Source: CAYQUC01 sp964514215 (GTDB taxonomy: Bacteria > Pseudomonadota > Gammaproteobacteria > UBA6429 > Thiohalophilaceae). Taken from it: a stretch of DNA of 64,000 bases. Below, one piece after another: positions 35,799 through 44,781 of this stretch. The notes beneath the pieces were generated by a model that was given only the letters and a program-made list of their open reading frames with translations, searched no databases and was not told the origin of the DNA. Position 1 is the stretch's first letter, and every line of letters starts with the position of its first letter. The position numbers and the translations under genes were made by a program. The stretch is from contig CAZEPW010000014.1 of NCBI GenBank assembly GCA_964514215.1, positions 4,949 to 68,948 of the forward strand, given 5' to 3'.

Positions 35799-36980
35799 AT
35801 GGATAAAGCCATTTCAAATTTACTACCTTACATCGTTAATAACAACGATAGCGGTATAATTGTTTTAAATAATGAACTTAAATCTGTTTTGATCAACGAC
35901 TGGATAATAAAACATGCGAATTTAACAAAAAATAAATTGCTAAACCAAGATATAATTTCGTTATTCCCAAAAATCAAAGATCAACGTCTTCATACCGTAA
36001 TTGATGAAGCCATAAAATTAGGTCGCTCATCACTACTTTCTCAAGCGCTACATAAATCACCTTTACCGTTGTACCAAGATTCCATCATCCACGGCACAAA
36101 AAAATTAATGCTGCAACGAATCACGATAAAACCGATTAAACAAAACGAACAAACTTATTGTTTAATCCAAGTTTTTGATCTAAGCGCAGCAGTAGAAAGA
36201 GAAAATCTATTAAAAGCCACTGCAAAAAAAGCCAAAATATCGAAAGAACAAGCTGAATCATTATCTAAAATAAAAACAGAATTTGTTTCAACAATTAGCC
36301 ATGAATTACGCACACCTTTAACTTCAATTACTGGATCAGTTGGGTTAATTTTAGGTGGGGCAACCGGTAATATTTCAACAGAAACAACTGCAATGCTAGA
36401 AATAGTCCACCGTAATTCGAATCGATTATTAAAGTTAATTAATGAGCTCCTAGATATTCAAAAAATCGAATCGGGTACTGTTGAATATAATTTTAAATCA
36501 ACAAAACTAACACCAATCATATCCAATTGTATTGAAATGAATAACGCCTATGCTGATAAATTTGATATAAAATATAACTTCATATCAAGCAAAGGTGATT
36601 TTAATGTTTACATTGACCAAGAAAGGATAAGCCAGGTTATTTTAAATTTACTCAGCAATGCAACAAAATTTTCAGAAAAAAACAGCACCATTACGATAAA
36701 AACTGAACAAACTGCTAAAAATGTAAGAATTATTTTTACAGATAATGGGCCAGGGATTCCTGAAAGTTTTAAAAATAAAATATTCACTAAATTCGCACAA
36801 GTAAACTCTGAAGACAACCGAATGTATGCGGGTTCAGGGCTTGGACTTTGTATTTGTAAATCAATAATAGAACATCACAATGGAAAAATAGATTTTTATA
36901 ATAATAGTAAAGGCGCTACATTTTATTTTGATTTACCACTCGAAAAAACCAAACACCCATCAAATATTACACATAATTAG
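35799..36980 (+). CDS. Soluble PAS-domain histidine kinase
   Basis: A 393-aa kinase without evident membrane segments. An N-terminal PAS-like domain (about 10-130) leads by a coiled coil into HisKA with phospho-acceptor H168 (STISHELRTPL). The ATPase domain has the N box (LNLLSNATKF), DNGPGIP and GSGLGLCI. It is 4 nt after the CheC-like gene. It probably senses a cytoplasmic signal and phosphorylates the receiver encoded first in the operon. Confidence 0.92.
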   Translation: MDKAISNLLPYIVNNNDSGIIVLNNELKSVLINDWIIKHANLTKNKLLNQDIISLFPKIKDQRLHTVIDEAIKLGRSSLLSQALHKSPLPLYQDSIIHGTKKLMLQRITIKPIKQNEQTYCLIQVFDLSAAVERENLLKATAKKAKISKEQAESLSKIKTEFVSTISHELRTPLTSITGSVGLILGGATGNISTETTAMLEIVHRNSNRLLKLINELLDIQKIESGTVEYNFKSTKLTPIISNCIEMNNAYADKFDIKYNFISSKGDFNVYIDQERISQVILNLLSNATKFSEKNSTITIKTEQTAKNVRIIFTDNGPGIPESFKNKIFTKFAQVNSEDNRMYAGSGLGLCICKSIIEHHNGKIDFYNNSKGATFYFDLPLEKTKHPSNITHN

Positions 36981-36981
36981 T

Positions 36982-37566
36982 TTAACATTTAAAATCTAAG
37001 GTTAATGCTTGTTTAATATTATCACAGATTAAATTATCTACTGTTAAATTTTTATGATCTGAACCTATTTTAATAGCAGCTCCGTTGCATGCAGCTAAAG
37101 TCATCTGCTCTGTAAATTCAAATCTCATAAAATGAACCGCCGAAGTTTTTTCAGCATTATCACGTTCCATATCTTCATCGGCAATGGCCATGACTTTATC
37201 AAAACCTTCAATTTGCACCCAAATAGCATCCTCTATACCTATCAACTTTTCTAACGCAAGTCGACGTTCGGCAACATCTGCATATTCAATCATAAAAGTT
37301 GCTTTTAGATTTTGTCCATTTGGAATTAAAGGGTTATATGCACTTAACTCTTCATCTATCGCAGCCTGTTCAAATATTTTTTCAATTCGTAACATTTCTT
37401 GAATTTGATATTGGATGGTTAACTGGTCTTCAAAATACAAAGTGGCATTATCACCTAGCGCTACTCGTCTATTTTTTTTATGCGCCATGACTTTACTTCT
37501 AAATTTATCACGCTCTTTTGAATATGTTTCTAAAGTCATTAAATCTGCATGTGTTAATTGAGTCAT
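36982..37566 (-). CDS. DUF3501 family protein
   Basis: A 194-aa protein starting MTQLTHADL; the ATG at 37566 is preceded by GGAATCAAAA, whereas the ATG at 37578 lacks a ribosome site. It matches the DUF3501 pattern (opening LTHADLMTLETYSKERD and the RVALGDNATLYFED segment). Function is unknown. It lies 38 nt after the Fe-S oxidoreductase, with which the family is commonly neighboured, suggesting an accessory role. Its stop lies 1 nt from the convergent kinase gene. Confidence 0.78.
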   Translation of the reverse strand: MTQLTHADLMTLETYSKERDKFRSKVMAHKKNRRVALGDNATLYFEDQLTIQYQIQEMLRIEKIFEQAAIDEELSAYNPLIPNGQNLKATFMIEYADVAERRLALEKLIGIEDAIWVQIEGFDKVMAIADEDMERDNAEKTSAVHFMRFEFTEQMTLAACNGAAIKIGSDHKNLTVDNLICDNIKQALTLDFKC

Positions 37567-37603
37567 TTTTGATTCCATTGTTAATATATCTTAAATAATT
37601 TTA

Positions 37604-38956
37604 TTAAATACCATAAGCTTTACGTAATAAACTAATAGTATGTATTGAGCTACTGCTATCCTGCAAACCATTTTTAATTTGGTGTCCAGCCATAGGACAA
37701 TCACTTGTATAATAATTTGCATTTTCCTGCTTCACTCGATTAACCACCGGTTTCGCAATTTTCATCGATATTTCATGAAATTCTTTTTTAACAGCATAGG
37801 TTCCATCATGTCCAGAACATCGTTCAATTGGTGTAACTTGAGTATCAGGTATTAAATTAAAAATATCACGCGTTTTCAGCCCAATATTTTGTACACGCTG
37901 ATGACAAGCTACTTGATAAGCTACTTTACCCAGTGAACTGTTAAAATCTGTTTTAAATAAACCATCTTTATGGCGTAAAAACAAATACTCAAAGGGATCA
38001 AAAATGGCTTTTTTAACGGCTTGAACATTAGCATCATTTGGAAACATCAATGGCAACTCTTGTTTAAACATTAATACACATGATGATACTGGTGCAACAA
38101 TATCCCAACCTTGATGAACCAAATCGATAAGTTGATGAATATTATTGTCTTTGGCTTTTTTAACCGCATCTAAATCGCCAAGTTCTAATTTTGGCATACC
38201 ACAACATTGCTCTTGTTTTATCGTAGTCACTTCGATGCCATTATGTTGATAGATTGCAATTAAATCTTCAGCGATATGAGGCTCATTATAATTCGCATAG
38301 CAAGTAGTAAATAAAACAACCTTGCCTTTGGTTTTAGTTCCAGCTTGAGTTAAATTTGTATTTGATTTTATAATTGAGTTTTTAATTCTGTCGCGTAACG
38401 TCTTACTCTCGTAACGAGGTATAACGGCATTATGGTGCACGCCCAAAACAGGCTCAAGCATTTTGCGAGCCGTGTCGTTTTGATTTACAAAATTAACCAC
38501 AGAATTAATAATGGGAAAACTGGCGGCTTTGCCTACAAAATCAGTGGATGACAGTATTTTATTACGAATACTCGTATTATGTTTTTTAAAATGTACGGCT
38601 TTAGCTCTTAACATTAAATGCGGAAAATCCACATTCCATTCATGAGGAGGAACATACGGACATTTTGTCATATAACACAAGTCGCACAAATAACAATGCT
38701 CAACAACCTTCCAATAATCTTTTTTCAAAATGCCATCAACTTCAAAAGTATCAGACTCATCAACTAAATCAAATAGCGTTGGAAAAGCGTTGCATAAACT
38801 AACACAACGTCGACAACCATGACATATATCGTAAACACGTTCCAATTCTTTGAATAATGATCCTTCATTGTAAAAATCAGAATTTGTCCAATCGATAGCG
38901 TGCCGTGTTGGTGCTTCTAAACTGCCTTCTCGTGGAATAGTTGTTTTTGATGACAT
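37604..38956 (-). CDS. Heterodisulfide reductase/GlpC-like Fe-S oxidoreductase
   Basis: A 450-aa protein with two [4Fe-4S] motifs, C45-x2-C48-x2-C51-x3-C55 and C88-x2-C91-x2-C94-x4-C99, then two CCG-type domains (FTTCYANYNEPH with QCCGMPKLELGD, and ACHQRVQNIGLK with RCSGHDGTY). This is the GlpC/HdrB-like architecture. It probably transfers electrons to or from a quinone or thiol acceptor. The substrate is unknown. It lies between rubrerythrin and DUF3501, pointing to a role in redox or peroxide metabolism. Confidence 0.85.
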   Translation of the reverse strand: MSSKTTIPREGSLEAPTRHAIDWTNSDFYNEGSLFKELERVYDICHGCRRCVSLCNAFPTLFDLVDESDTFEVDGILKKDYWKVVEHCYLCDLCYMTKCPYVPPHEWNVDFPHLMLRAKAVHFKKHNTSIRNKILSSTDFVGKAASFPIINSVVNFVNQNDTARKMLEPVLGVHHNAVIPRYESKTLRDRIKNSIIKSNTNLTQAGTKTKGKVVLFTTCYANYNEPHIAEDLIAIYQHNGIEVTTIKQEQCCGMPKLELGDLDAVKKAKDNNIHQLIDLVHQGWDIVAPVSSCVLMFKQELPLMFPNDANVQAVKKAIFDPFEYLFLRHKDGLFKTDFNSSLGKVAYQVACHQRVQNIGLKTRDIFNLIPDTQVTPIERCSGHDGTYAVKKEFHEISMKIAKPVVNRVKQENANYYTSDCPMAGHQIKNGLQDSSSSIHTISLLRKAYGI

Positions 38957-38995
38957 TTTTAATTACCTTTTATAATCTTAATTTTTTGATGTCAC

Positions 38996-39029
38996 AAAAA
39001 ATTAAGCCGGTAGTAATACCGGCCTAATT
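38996..39029 (-). terminator. Rho-independent terminator after rubrerythrin
   Basis: On the minus strand GCCGGTA (39023-39017) and TACCGGC (39012-39006) pair over a 4-nt loop, extended by six more pairs including one G-T. A run of T residues follows (38996-39001 on the plus strand are A). It lies 26 nt after the rubrerythrin stop, so much of the transcription may end here before the Fe-S gene. Confidence 0.88.
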
Positions 39030-39054
39030 TTTATATCGTTTACAACATTAATAA

Positions 39055-39474
39055 TTAATCATCAAGATTATCTAATGCTTTTTGGAAACGATTAGCATGT
39101 GAACGCTCAGCTTTTGCTAACGTTTCAAACCAATCAGCAATTTCATCAAAATTTTCTTCACGAGCAGCTTTAGCCATACCTGGATACATATCGGTATATT
39201 CGTGGGTTTCACCCGCTATTGCAGCTTTCAAGTTGTCACCGGTTGGTCCAATTGGTAAACCAGTTGCAGGATCACCTGTTTGCTCTAAATATTCCAAATG
39301 ACCATGGGCATGTCCAGTTTCACCTTCTGCTGTTGAACGAAAAACAGTTGCTACATCGTTATAACCTTCCACATCAGCTTTGGCTGCGAAATATAAATAT
39401 CGTCGATTTGCTTGTGACTCACCGGCAAAAGCATCTTTTAAATTTTGTTCTGTTTTGCTACCTTTTAATGACAT
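39055..39474 (-). CDS. Rubrerythrin-like diiron protein without rubredoxin domain
   Basis: A 139-aa ferritin-like protein starting MSLKGSKTEQ, 7 nt after AAGGAGGT (a start at 39492 would place that site inside the gene). Diiron ligands are seen: E19, E52-x2-H55, E89/E92 and E123-x2-H126. The C-terminal rubredoxin domain of classical rubrerythrin is missing. Such proteins act as peroxide reductases and need a separate electron donor; the neighbouring Fe-S protein is a candidate. A large palindrome lies in its promoter region. Confidence 0.9.
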   Translation of the reverse strand: MSLKGSKTEQNLKDAFAGESQANRRYLYFAAKADVEGYNDVATVFRSTAEGETGHAHGHLEYLEQTGDPATGLPIGPTGDNLKAAIAGETHEYTDMYPGMAKAAREENFDEIADWFETLAKAERSHANRFQKALDNLDD

Positions 39475-39531
39475 TTTCATGACCTCCTTCAAAATTAAGT
39501 TACTGAGTTGTGATGGAATTTTATCAAAAAA

Positions 39532-39560
39532 TTCAGTTTAGACTCAGTCTAATAACTGAA
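39532..39560. promoter_or_regulatory. Nested palindrome upstream of rubrerythrin
   Basis: A perfect 15-bp palindrome, TTAGACT-C-AGTCTAA (39538-39552), is nested in outer arms TTCAGTT (39532-39538) and AACTGAA (39554-39560). Apart from a 2-nt bulge the arms are continuous. It lies 58-86 nt upstream of the rubrerythrin start and away from the xseB promoter. It looks like an operator; the regulator is not known. Confidence 0.5.
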
Positions 39561-39640
39561 CAAAATATTACGTGGTTCCCTAAATTTTGTCAATGCTCGT
39601 TAACCCTAACCCTCCAATATTAAAATAGATTATTATTTAT

Positions 39641-39670
39641 TTTTCAGCTATTTCATAAATACCGTATAAT
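39641..39670 (+). promoter_or_regulatory. Candidate sigma-70 promoter of xseB-ispA-dxs
   Basis: TTTTCA at 39641-39646 and a perfect TATAAT at 39665-39670 are 18 bp apart. It lies about 85 nt before xseB. Confidence 0.45.
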
Positions 39671-39754
39671 AGTTTAAAAAGTTTCATTATAAAGAACCTA
39701 ATCAGTATTTTACGAAGAAATTATTTATCGCAATATTTAACATACTTACATATT

Positions 39755-40012
39755 ATGGCAACGAAAAAAAAATCAAAAAAATCCAATTCAAATGCAGATT
39801 TCAACTTTGAGACCGCGTTAGAAGAACTTGAACAGCTTGTTGAAAAAATGGAACAGGGGGAATCTAGCCTTGAAGAATCACTCGTTGATTTCGAGCGTGG
39901 TGTACTATTAACCCGCCAATGTCAGGAATCACTAAAATCGGCAGAGCAAAAAGTTCAAATATTGTTGGAACAAAATGGCCAACAAATTCTGAACAATTTT
40001 GACGATGAATAA
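39755..40012 (+). CDS. xseB: Exodeoxyribonuclease VII small subunit
   Basis: An 85-aa protein with the XseB pattern FETALEELEQLVEKMEQGESSLEESLVDFERGV in shortened form (residues about 18-50), a helical hairpin. A Lys-rich N-terminus precedes it. Several copies bind XseA, whose gene ends at 288. It heads xseB-ispA-dxs, the classical order. Confidence 0.95.
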   Translation: MATKKKSKKSNSNADFNFETALEELEQLVEKMEQGESSLEESLVDFERGVLLTRQCQESLKSAEQKVQILLEQNGQQILNNFDDE

Positions 40013-40043
40013 TCAATATAATAAATAAAAGCGGTACCTAAAA

Positions 40044-40931
40044 TTGCACTTAAATGAACAAATGTCTCAATGGCGACTTCATGTTGATACCGCCATGGAA
40101 AACTGGTTACCTCAAGAGTTAACCAACCCGATTAACTTGCACCAAGCAATGCGCTATTCAGTATTAAATGGCGGCAAACGAATACGTCCAATTTTGGCAT
40201 ATGCCACAGGCGAAAGCTTTGGCGCATCGGCTAAAAATATCGATGTGCCAGCAAGTGCAATCGAACTAATTCATGCCTATTCACTAATCCACGATGATCT
40301 ACCCGCGATGGACGATGACGATTTACGCCGAGGCCGTCCCACCTGCCATATTGCCCATGGTGAAGCGATGGCCATTCTTGCTGGTGATGCCCTACAAGCC
40401 TTAGCATTTCGTATTTTGAGTCATTACGGTGATGATTTATCCAATGACCAACGAATCGATATGATCAAAATATTAACCTTAGCCAGCGGTTCCCGCGGAA
40501 TGGCTGGTGGACAAGCAATTGATCTTGATTCAGTCGGTAAACAAATTACCATATCTGAACTCGAGAATATGCATATTCATAAAACCGGTGCGTTAATTCG
40601 AGCGAGTATTAACATGGGCGCTTTATGCGCCAGCAGAATAACCGAGGCAGAACTAAAAATTCTCGATCATTATGCCAAATGCATTGGTCTGGCATTTCAA
40701 ATTAAAGACGATATTTTAGATGTAGAAAGTGACACCCAAATATTAGGCAAAACTCAAGGTGCTGATGCGGCAAAAAATAAGCCAACCTACCCTTCTTTAA
40801 TTGGCATGACAGAATCAAAAAAACTAACAAAAGAACTGCTAGAACAATCATTAAGCAGCTTAGAAAAGCTCAATTTACAATCAACTCGGTTAGAGCAATT
40901 AGCGCACTTTATCATAGAGCGAAATCATTAG
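40044..40931 (+). CDS. ispA: Farnesyl diphosphate synthase (short-chain polyprenyl synthase)
   Basis: A 295-aa enzyme with the two aspartate-rich motifs, DDLPAMDDDDLRRG and QIKDDILD, and GGKRIRP at about 43-49. It condenses IPP and DMAPP to farnesyl diphosphate. The start is a TTG at 40044, which gives the same GGKR position as in E. coli; ATG at 40062 is an alternative. It is followed by dxs, which supplies its precursors. Confidence 0.95.
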   Translation: MHLNEQMSQWRLHVDTAMENWLPQELTNPINLHQAMRYSVLNGGKRIRPILAYATGESFGASAKNIDVPASAIELIHAYSLIHDDLPAMDDDDLRRGRPTCHIAHGEAMAILAGDALQALAFRILSHYGDDLSNDQRIDMIKILTLASGSRGMAGGQAIDLDSVGKQITISELENMHIHKTGALIRASINMGALCASRITEAELKILDHYAKCIGLAFQIKDDILDVESDTQILGKTQGADAAKNKPTYPSLIGMTESKKLTKELLEQSLSSLEKLNLQSTRLEQLAHFIIERNH

Positions 40932-40991
40932 TGATATCAGGTCAGCTACGGTATATTACAGGTCTATAAATAATCAAGTCGCTTTGTTCTA

Positions 40992-42884
40992 ATGACCATA
41001 AACCCATTTTATCCACTGCTAAGTGAAATTAATAGTCCTGATGATGTAAGGGACTTATCACCAGAATTACTGAAGCAACTCGCTGACGAGCTACGAAGTT
41101 TTACCATTGAGTTGGTTAGTGAAACAGGAGGCCATTTGGCATCAAGCCTTGGCACGGTTGAACTGACGATTGCACTACATCATATCTATAACACACCGGA
41201 TGACAGACTGGTGTGGGATGTTGGTCATCAAGCATATCCCCATAAAATTTTGACCGGTCGCCGCGATAGGATGTCCTCGATTCGACAAGAAGGTGGTTTA
41301 GCCGGCTTTCCAAAACGAACCGAGAGTAAATACGACACCTTTGGTGTGGGTCATTCGAGTACTTCAATCAGTGCTGCCTTGGGGATGGCTATCGCAGCAC
41401 AACATCAAAAAATTGATAGACGAGTGGTTGCCATTATAGGCGATGGCGCAATGACCGCAGGTATGGCTTTTGAAGCCTTAAACCATGCTGGAGTACTCGA
41501 CGCCAATTTACTGGTTATCCTCAATGACAATGAAATGTCGATATCACCCAATGTTGGAGGTTTATCCAATTATCTTGCTAAGGTATTATCAGGTAGCCTT
41601 TATTCCACAATGCGTGAAGGCAGTAAGAAAGTTTTAGGGACAATTCCAACAGTCTGGGAACTTGCTCGGCGTGCAGAAGAACACATGAAAGGCATGGTGA
41701 TACCCGGGACTTTATTCGAAGAGTTGGGTTTTAATTATATAGGACCAATTGATGGTCATGACTTAAAAACCTTAACCACCACACTAGGTAATTTACGAAA
41801 ACTCAAAGGCCCGCAATTCCTGCATATTGTGACTAAAAAAGGTAAGGGGTATCCACCCGCAGAAGAAAATCCCTGCACTTACCATGGTGTTGGGCCATTT
41901 GATGCTGAGACTGGTGCTATCCATAAAAAATCACAAAGCGGTCCAAGCTACACTCAAATTTTTTCAGATTGGTTATGTGATATGGCCGCACATGACGATA
42001 AGCTAGTAGCAATAACACCAGCCATGCGCGAAGGTTCGGGCTTGGTTCGATTTTCAGATGAATTTCCAAATCAATATTTTGATGTTGGCATTGCCGAGCA
42101 ACACGCAGTGACATTAGCTGCAGGAATGGCATGTGATGGTTTAAAACCCGTTGTTGCAATATACTCAACATTTTTACAACGCGCCTATGATCAACTGATT
42201 CACGATGTTGCAATCCAAAATTTAGACATTTTATTTGCAATCGATCGAGCCGGAGTTGTTGGCCCTGATGGCCCAACTCATGCAGGTAGTTTTGATTTAA
42301 GTTTTATGCGCTGCATACCTAACATGACCATAATGGCTCCAGCCAATGAGCAAGAGTGTCGCACCATGTTATCCACTGGTTTTAAACATACTGGTCCCTG
42401 TGCCGTTCGTTATCCGAGAGGACCCGGACCCGGCGTAGCAGTCAATACAGCATTAGATACAATAGAAATTGGCCAAGCTGAACCACGGCGACAGGGTTCA
42501 AAGATTGCCATATTATCTTTTGGCATTACCTTGAGCGCTGCACTTGAAGCTGCCGACATACTCGATGCAACCGTCATCAATATGCGGTTTATAAAACCAC
42601 TCGATACAAACTTAATTTTAGAAATAGCAAAAAGTCACGAACTCATCGTTACCATTGAAGATAATGCCATACAAGGTGGTGCTGGTAGTGCCGTTAACGA
42701 ATGTTTGGCACGCCACGATCTACCAATACCCGTCAGAAACTTAGGGTTACCTGATCAATTTCAAGAACATGCGAGTCGAGAAGCATTATTAGTTGATGCG
42801 TGTCTCGATTGTAATGGTATAATAAAGTCCGTAGAAGGATTTTTAAATCATTTAACTCTAACTAAACATGCCTCACTAGCTTAA
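40992..42884 (+). CDS. dxs: 1-deoxy-D-xylulose-5-phosphate synthase
   Basis: A 630-aa thiamine-diphosphate enzyme. The cofactor motif GDGAMTAGMAFEALNHAG, the N-terminal VWDVGHQAYPHKILTGR, and the DRAGVVGPDGPTHAG segment of the pyrimidine domain are intact. It condenses pyruvate and glyceraldehyde-3-phosphate, the first step of the MEP isoprenoid route. It is third in xseB-ispA-dxs. Confidence 0.97.
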   Translation: MTINPFYPLLSEINSPDDVRDLSPELLKQLADELRSFTIELVSETGGHLASSLGTVELTIALHHIYNTPDDRLVWDVGHQAYPHKILTGRRDRMSSIRQEGGLAGFPKRTESKYDTFGVGHSSTSISAALGMAIAAQHQKIDRRVVAIIGDGAMTAGMAFEALNHAGVLDANLLVILNDNEMSISPNVGGLSNYLAKVLSGSLYSTMREGSKKVLGTIPTVWELARRAEEHMKGMVIPGTLFEELGFNYIGPIDGHDLKTLTTTLGNLRKLKGPQFLHIVTKKGKGYPPAEENPCTYHGVGPFDAETGAIHKKSQSGPSYTQIFSDWLCDMAAHDDKLVAITPAMREGSGLVRFSDEFPNQYFDVGIAEQHAVTLAAGMACDGLKPVVAIYSTFLQRAYDQLIHDVAIQNLDILFAIDRAGVVGPDGPTHAGSFDLSFMRCIPNMTIMAPANEQECRTMLSTGFKHTGPCAVRYPRGPGPGVAVNTALDTIEIGQAEPRRQGSKIAILSFGITLSAALEAADILDATVINMRFIKPLDTNLILEIAKSHELIVTIEDNAIQGGAGSAVNECLARHDLPIPVRNLGLPDQFQEHASREALLVDACLDCNGIIKSVEGFLNHLTLTKHASLA

Positions 42885-42904
42885 ACCTTTTCAGAAATAC
42901 TAAT

Positions 42905-43288
42905 ATGACTGCTTTATACACCATGAAAATAATTACGGATTTTTCAGCCGCGCATTTACTACGAGGCTATCCAGGCGTTTGTAGCCGACTGCATGGTCAT
43001 AATTGGAAAGTCGAAGTACAAGTTAAAGCACGTGTATTAGACGAAATCGGCATGGGCTTGGATTTTTCAGATATAAAAAAAGCCACGAAACAATTAATAG
43101 GTAGATTGGATCATCGAAATTTAAATGACATACCGCCTTTTGATAAAATAAATCCAACAGCGGAAAATGTATCAGCCTATTTGTATGCTGAATTATCTAA
43201 AACAATTAATACCGATCAAATTAAAGTTGACGCTATAACACTATGGGAAACCGAACGCGCTTGCGTAACGTATTCTGAGGAAGATTAA
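42905..43288 (+). CDS. queD: 6-carboxy-tetrahydropterin synthase QueD
   Basis: A 127-aa protein with zinc ligands H17, H30 and H32 (SAAHLL and LHGHNW) and catalytic C26. It converts dihydroneopterin triphosphate to carboxytetrahydropterin in queuosine synthesis. It is 1 nt before folE2, which makes its substrate, so the pair is probably translated together. Confidence 0.92.
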   Translation: MTALYTMKIITDFSAAHLLRGYPGVCSRLHGHNWKVEVQVKARVLDEIGMGLDFSDIKKATKQLIGRLDHRNLNDIPPFDKINPTAENVSAYLYAELSKTINTDQIKVDAITLWETERACVTYSEED

Positions 43289-43289
43289 A

Positions 43290-44108
43290 ATGACTGCAAC
43301 GACCACTGACACCATTGCCGACGTTCAAAATGATGCCGATACCCGACGCATCCCGATAAACAAAGTTGGAATTAAAGATATTCGTCACCCCGTTCGAATT
43401 CGTGAACGTAATGGTAAGGATCAACATGTTGTTGCAAACTTTAATATGTATGTTGATTTACCCCATAATTTTAAAGGCACACACATGTCTCGATTTGTTG
43501 AGATATTAAATAATCACGAGCGTGAAATTTCAATTGATTCCTTTAAAACCATGTTACAAGAAATGGCCATTCGTCTTGAAGCCAATGCCGGTCATATCGA
43601 AATGCTATTTCCTTATTTTGTTAATAAAGCAGCCCCTGTCACGGGTGTCGAAAGCTTGTTAGATTATGACGTGGAATTCATTGGCGAAATTGTTAATGGT
43701 GAACACAAAATGAAAGTTAAAGTTGTCGTTCCCGTTACCAGCTTATGCCCCTGTTCTAAGAAAATTTCAGCCTATGGTGCACACAACCAACGTTCACACG
43801 TTACAATCACTGTTGAAATAAAAGATTTTATGTGGATTGAAGAGCTTATCGAATTAGTCGAAAAAGAAGCATCGTGTGAACTTTATGGTTTATTAAAACG
43901 TCCAGATGAAAAACACGTGACCGAACGTGCCTATGATAACCCTAAATTTGTAGAAGATATGGTGCGCGATGTTGCCGCTAGACTAAATGAAGAACCACGC
44001 GTGCTCTCTTATATTGTTGAATCAGAAAATTTTGAATCAATTCACAATCATTCAGCATACGCTTTAATTGAACGAGATAAAAGCATAAGCTTAGACCTAA
44101 GTAATTAA
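43290..44108 (+). CDS. folE2: GTP cyclohydrolase IB (FolE2)
   Basis: A 272-aa enzyme of the FolE2/COG1469 family: GIKDIRHPVRIRERNG, VVPVTSLCPCSKKIS (catalytic Cys) and NQRSHVTITVE. It makes dihydroneopterin triphosphate from GTP for folate and queuosine, and unlike FolE it does not depend on zinc. It follows queD immediately. Confidence 0.95.
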   Translation: MTATTTDTIADVQNDADTRRIPINKVGIKDIRHPVRIRERNGKDQHVVANFNMYVDLPHNFKGTHMSRFVEILNNHEREISIDSFKTMLQEMAIRLEANAGHIEMLFPYFVNKAAPVTGVESLLDYDVEFIGEIVNGEHKMKVKVVVPVTSLCPCSKKISAYGAHNQRSHVTITVEIKDFMWIEELIELVEKEASCELYGLLKRPDEKHVTERAYDNPKFVEDMVRDVAARLNEEPRVLSYIVESENFESIHNHSAYALIERDKSISLDLSN

Positions 44109-44125
44109 CCTAAAATAAATAATAA

Positions 44126-44767
44126 TTAATACTTGGTTTTAAGTAGCATCATGCCACCTTTACGTGTCATTTCAAGCCGATTTAAAAATGAATTACCTAA
44201 TAACACCGTTGTAGGAGAATCTCCTTCTATAACAGAACCTTGGATATTCAATAATCTAATATCACCAACTTGAACCGTTTTTAATTTTAAATTATACGTT
44301 TCAACCATGCCATTAGCCGTACTTGCCCAGGATTTATTACCAATATAACGATAATCAATTCCCAATTTATTCGCGGTGGACGAATTCATGACGACAAGAC
44401 TAGCACCAGTATCAACCATAAAATTAATCGGTTGACCATTGATCGAACCCGATGTTAAATACATACCATTTTTAGGCCAAATTTGCGCTTGAGATTGTTT
44501 ATCGCGCGTGTATTTAGTGCTTATATGAGTACCAAGAGCATGCGACTCGCGTTGCCCATTAATTTCAAAAATGGCTTCCTCACTATTGGCTTTAATTAAT
44601 TTTATTCCTTCTGCAGAAACTTCGCCATTACGCAATTTTCGTTTTTGGCCATCAACAGTAATAATAGCCATGCCATTAAATAACCCTAATACAACAATAT
44701 CCGCAGCGAAGATATTGTAAACAAAAAAACTTAATGCCAATGATAAAATAAATTTAGAATAGCGCAT
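44126..44767 (-). CDS. Secreted retropepsin-like aspartic protease
   Basis: A 213-aa protein with a signal peptide (residues 1-21, cleavage near NIFA-A). The C-terminal half (about 100-213) is a single retropepsin domain with the catalytic FMVDTGAS motif, flap-like region, and LLGNSFLNRLEM, matching the clan AA family found in Proteobacteria (TIGR02281 type). The N-terminal half is beta-rich. It likely acts as a dimer in the periplasm; the substrate is unknown. It lies next to another secreted protein. Confidence 0.82.
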   Translation of the reverse strand: MRYSKFILSLALSFFVYNIFAADIVVLGLFNGMAIITVDGQKRKLRNGEVSAEGIKLIKANSEEAIFEINGQRESHALGTHISTKYTRDKQSQAQIWPKNGMYLTSGSINGQPINFMVDTGASLVVMNSSTANKLGIDYRYIGNKSWASTANGMVETYNLKLKTVQVGDIRLLNIQGSVIEGDSPTTVLLGNSFLNRLEMTRKGGMMLLKTKY

Positions 44768-44781
44768 TTTAGAATAACCTG

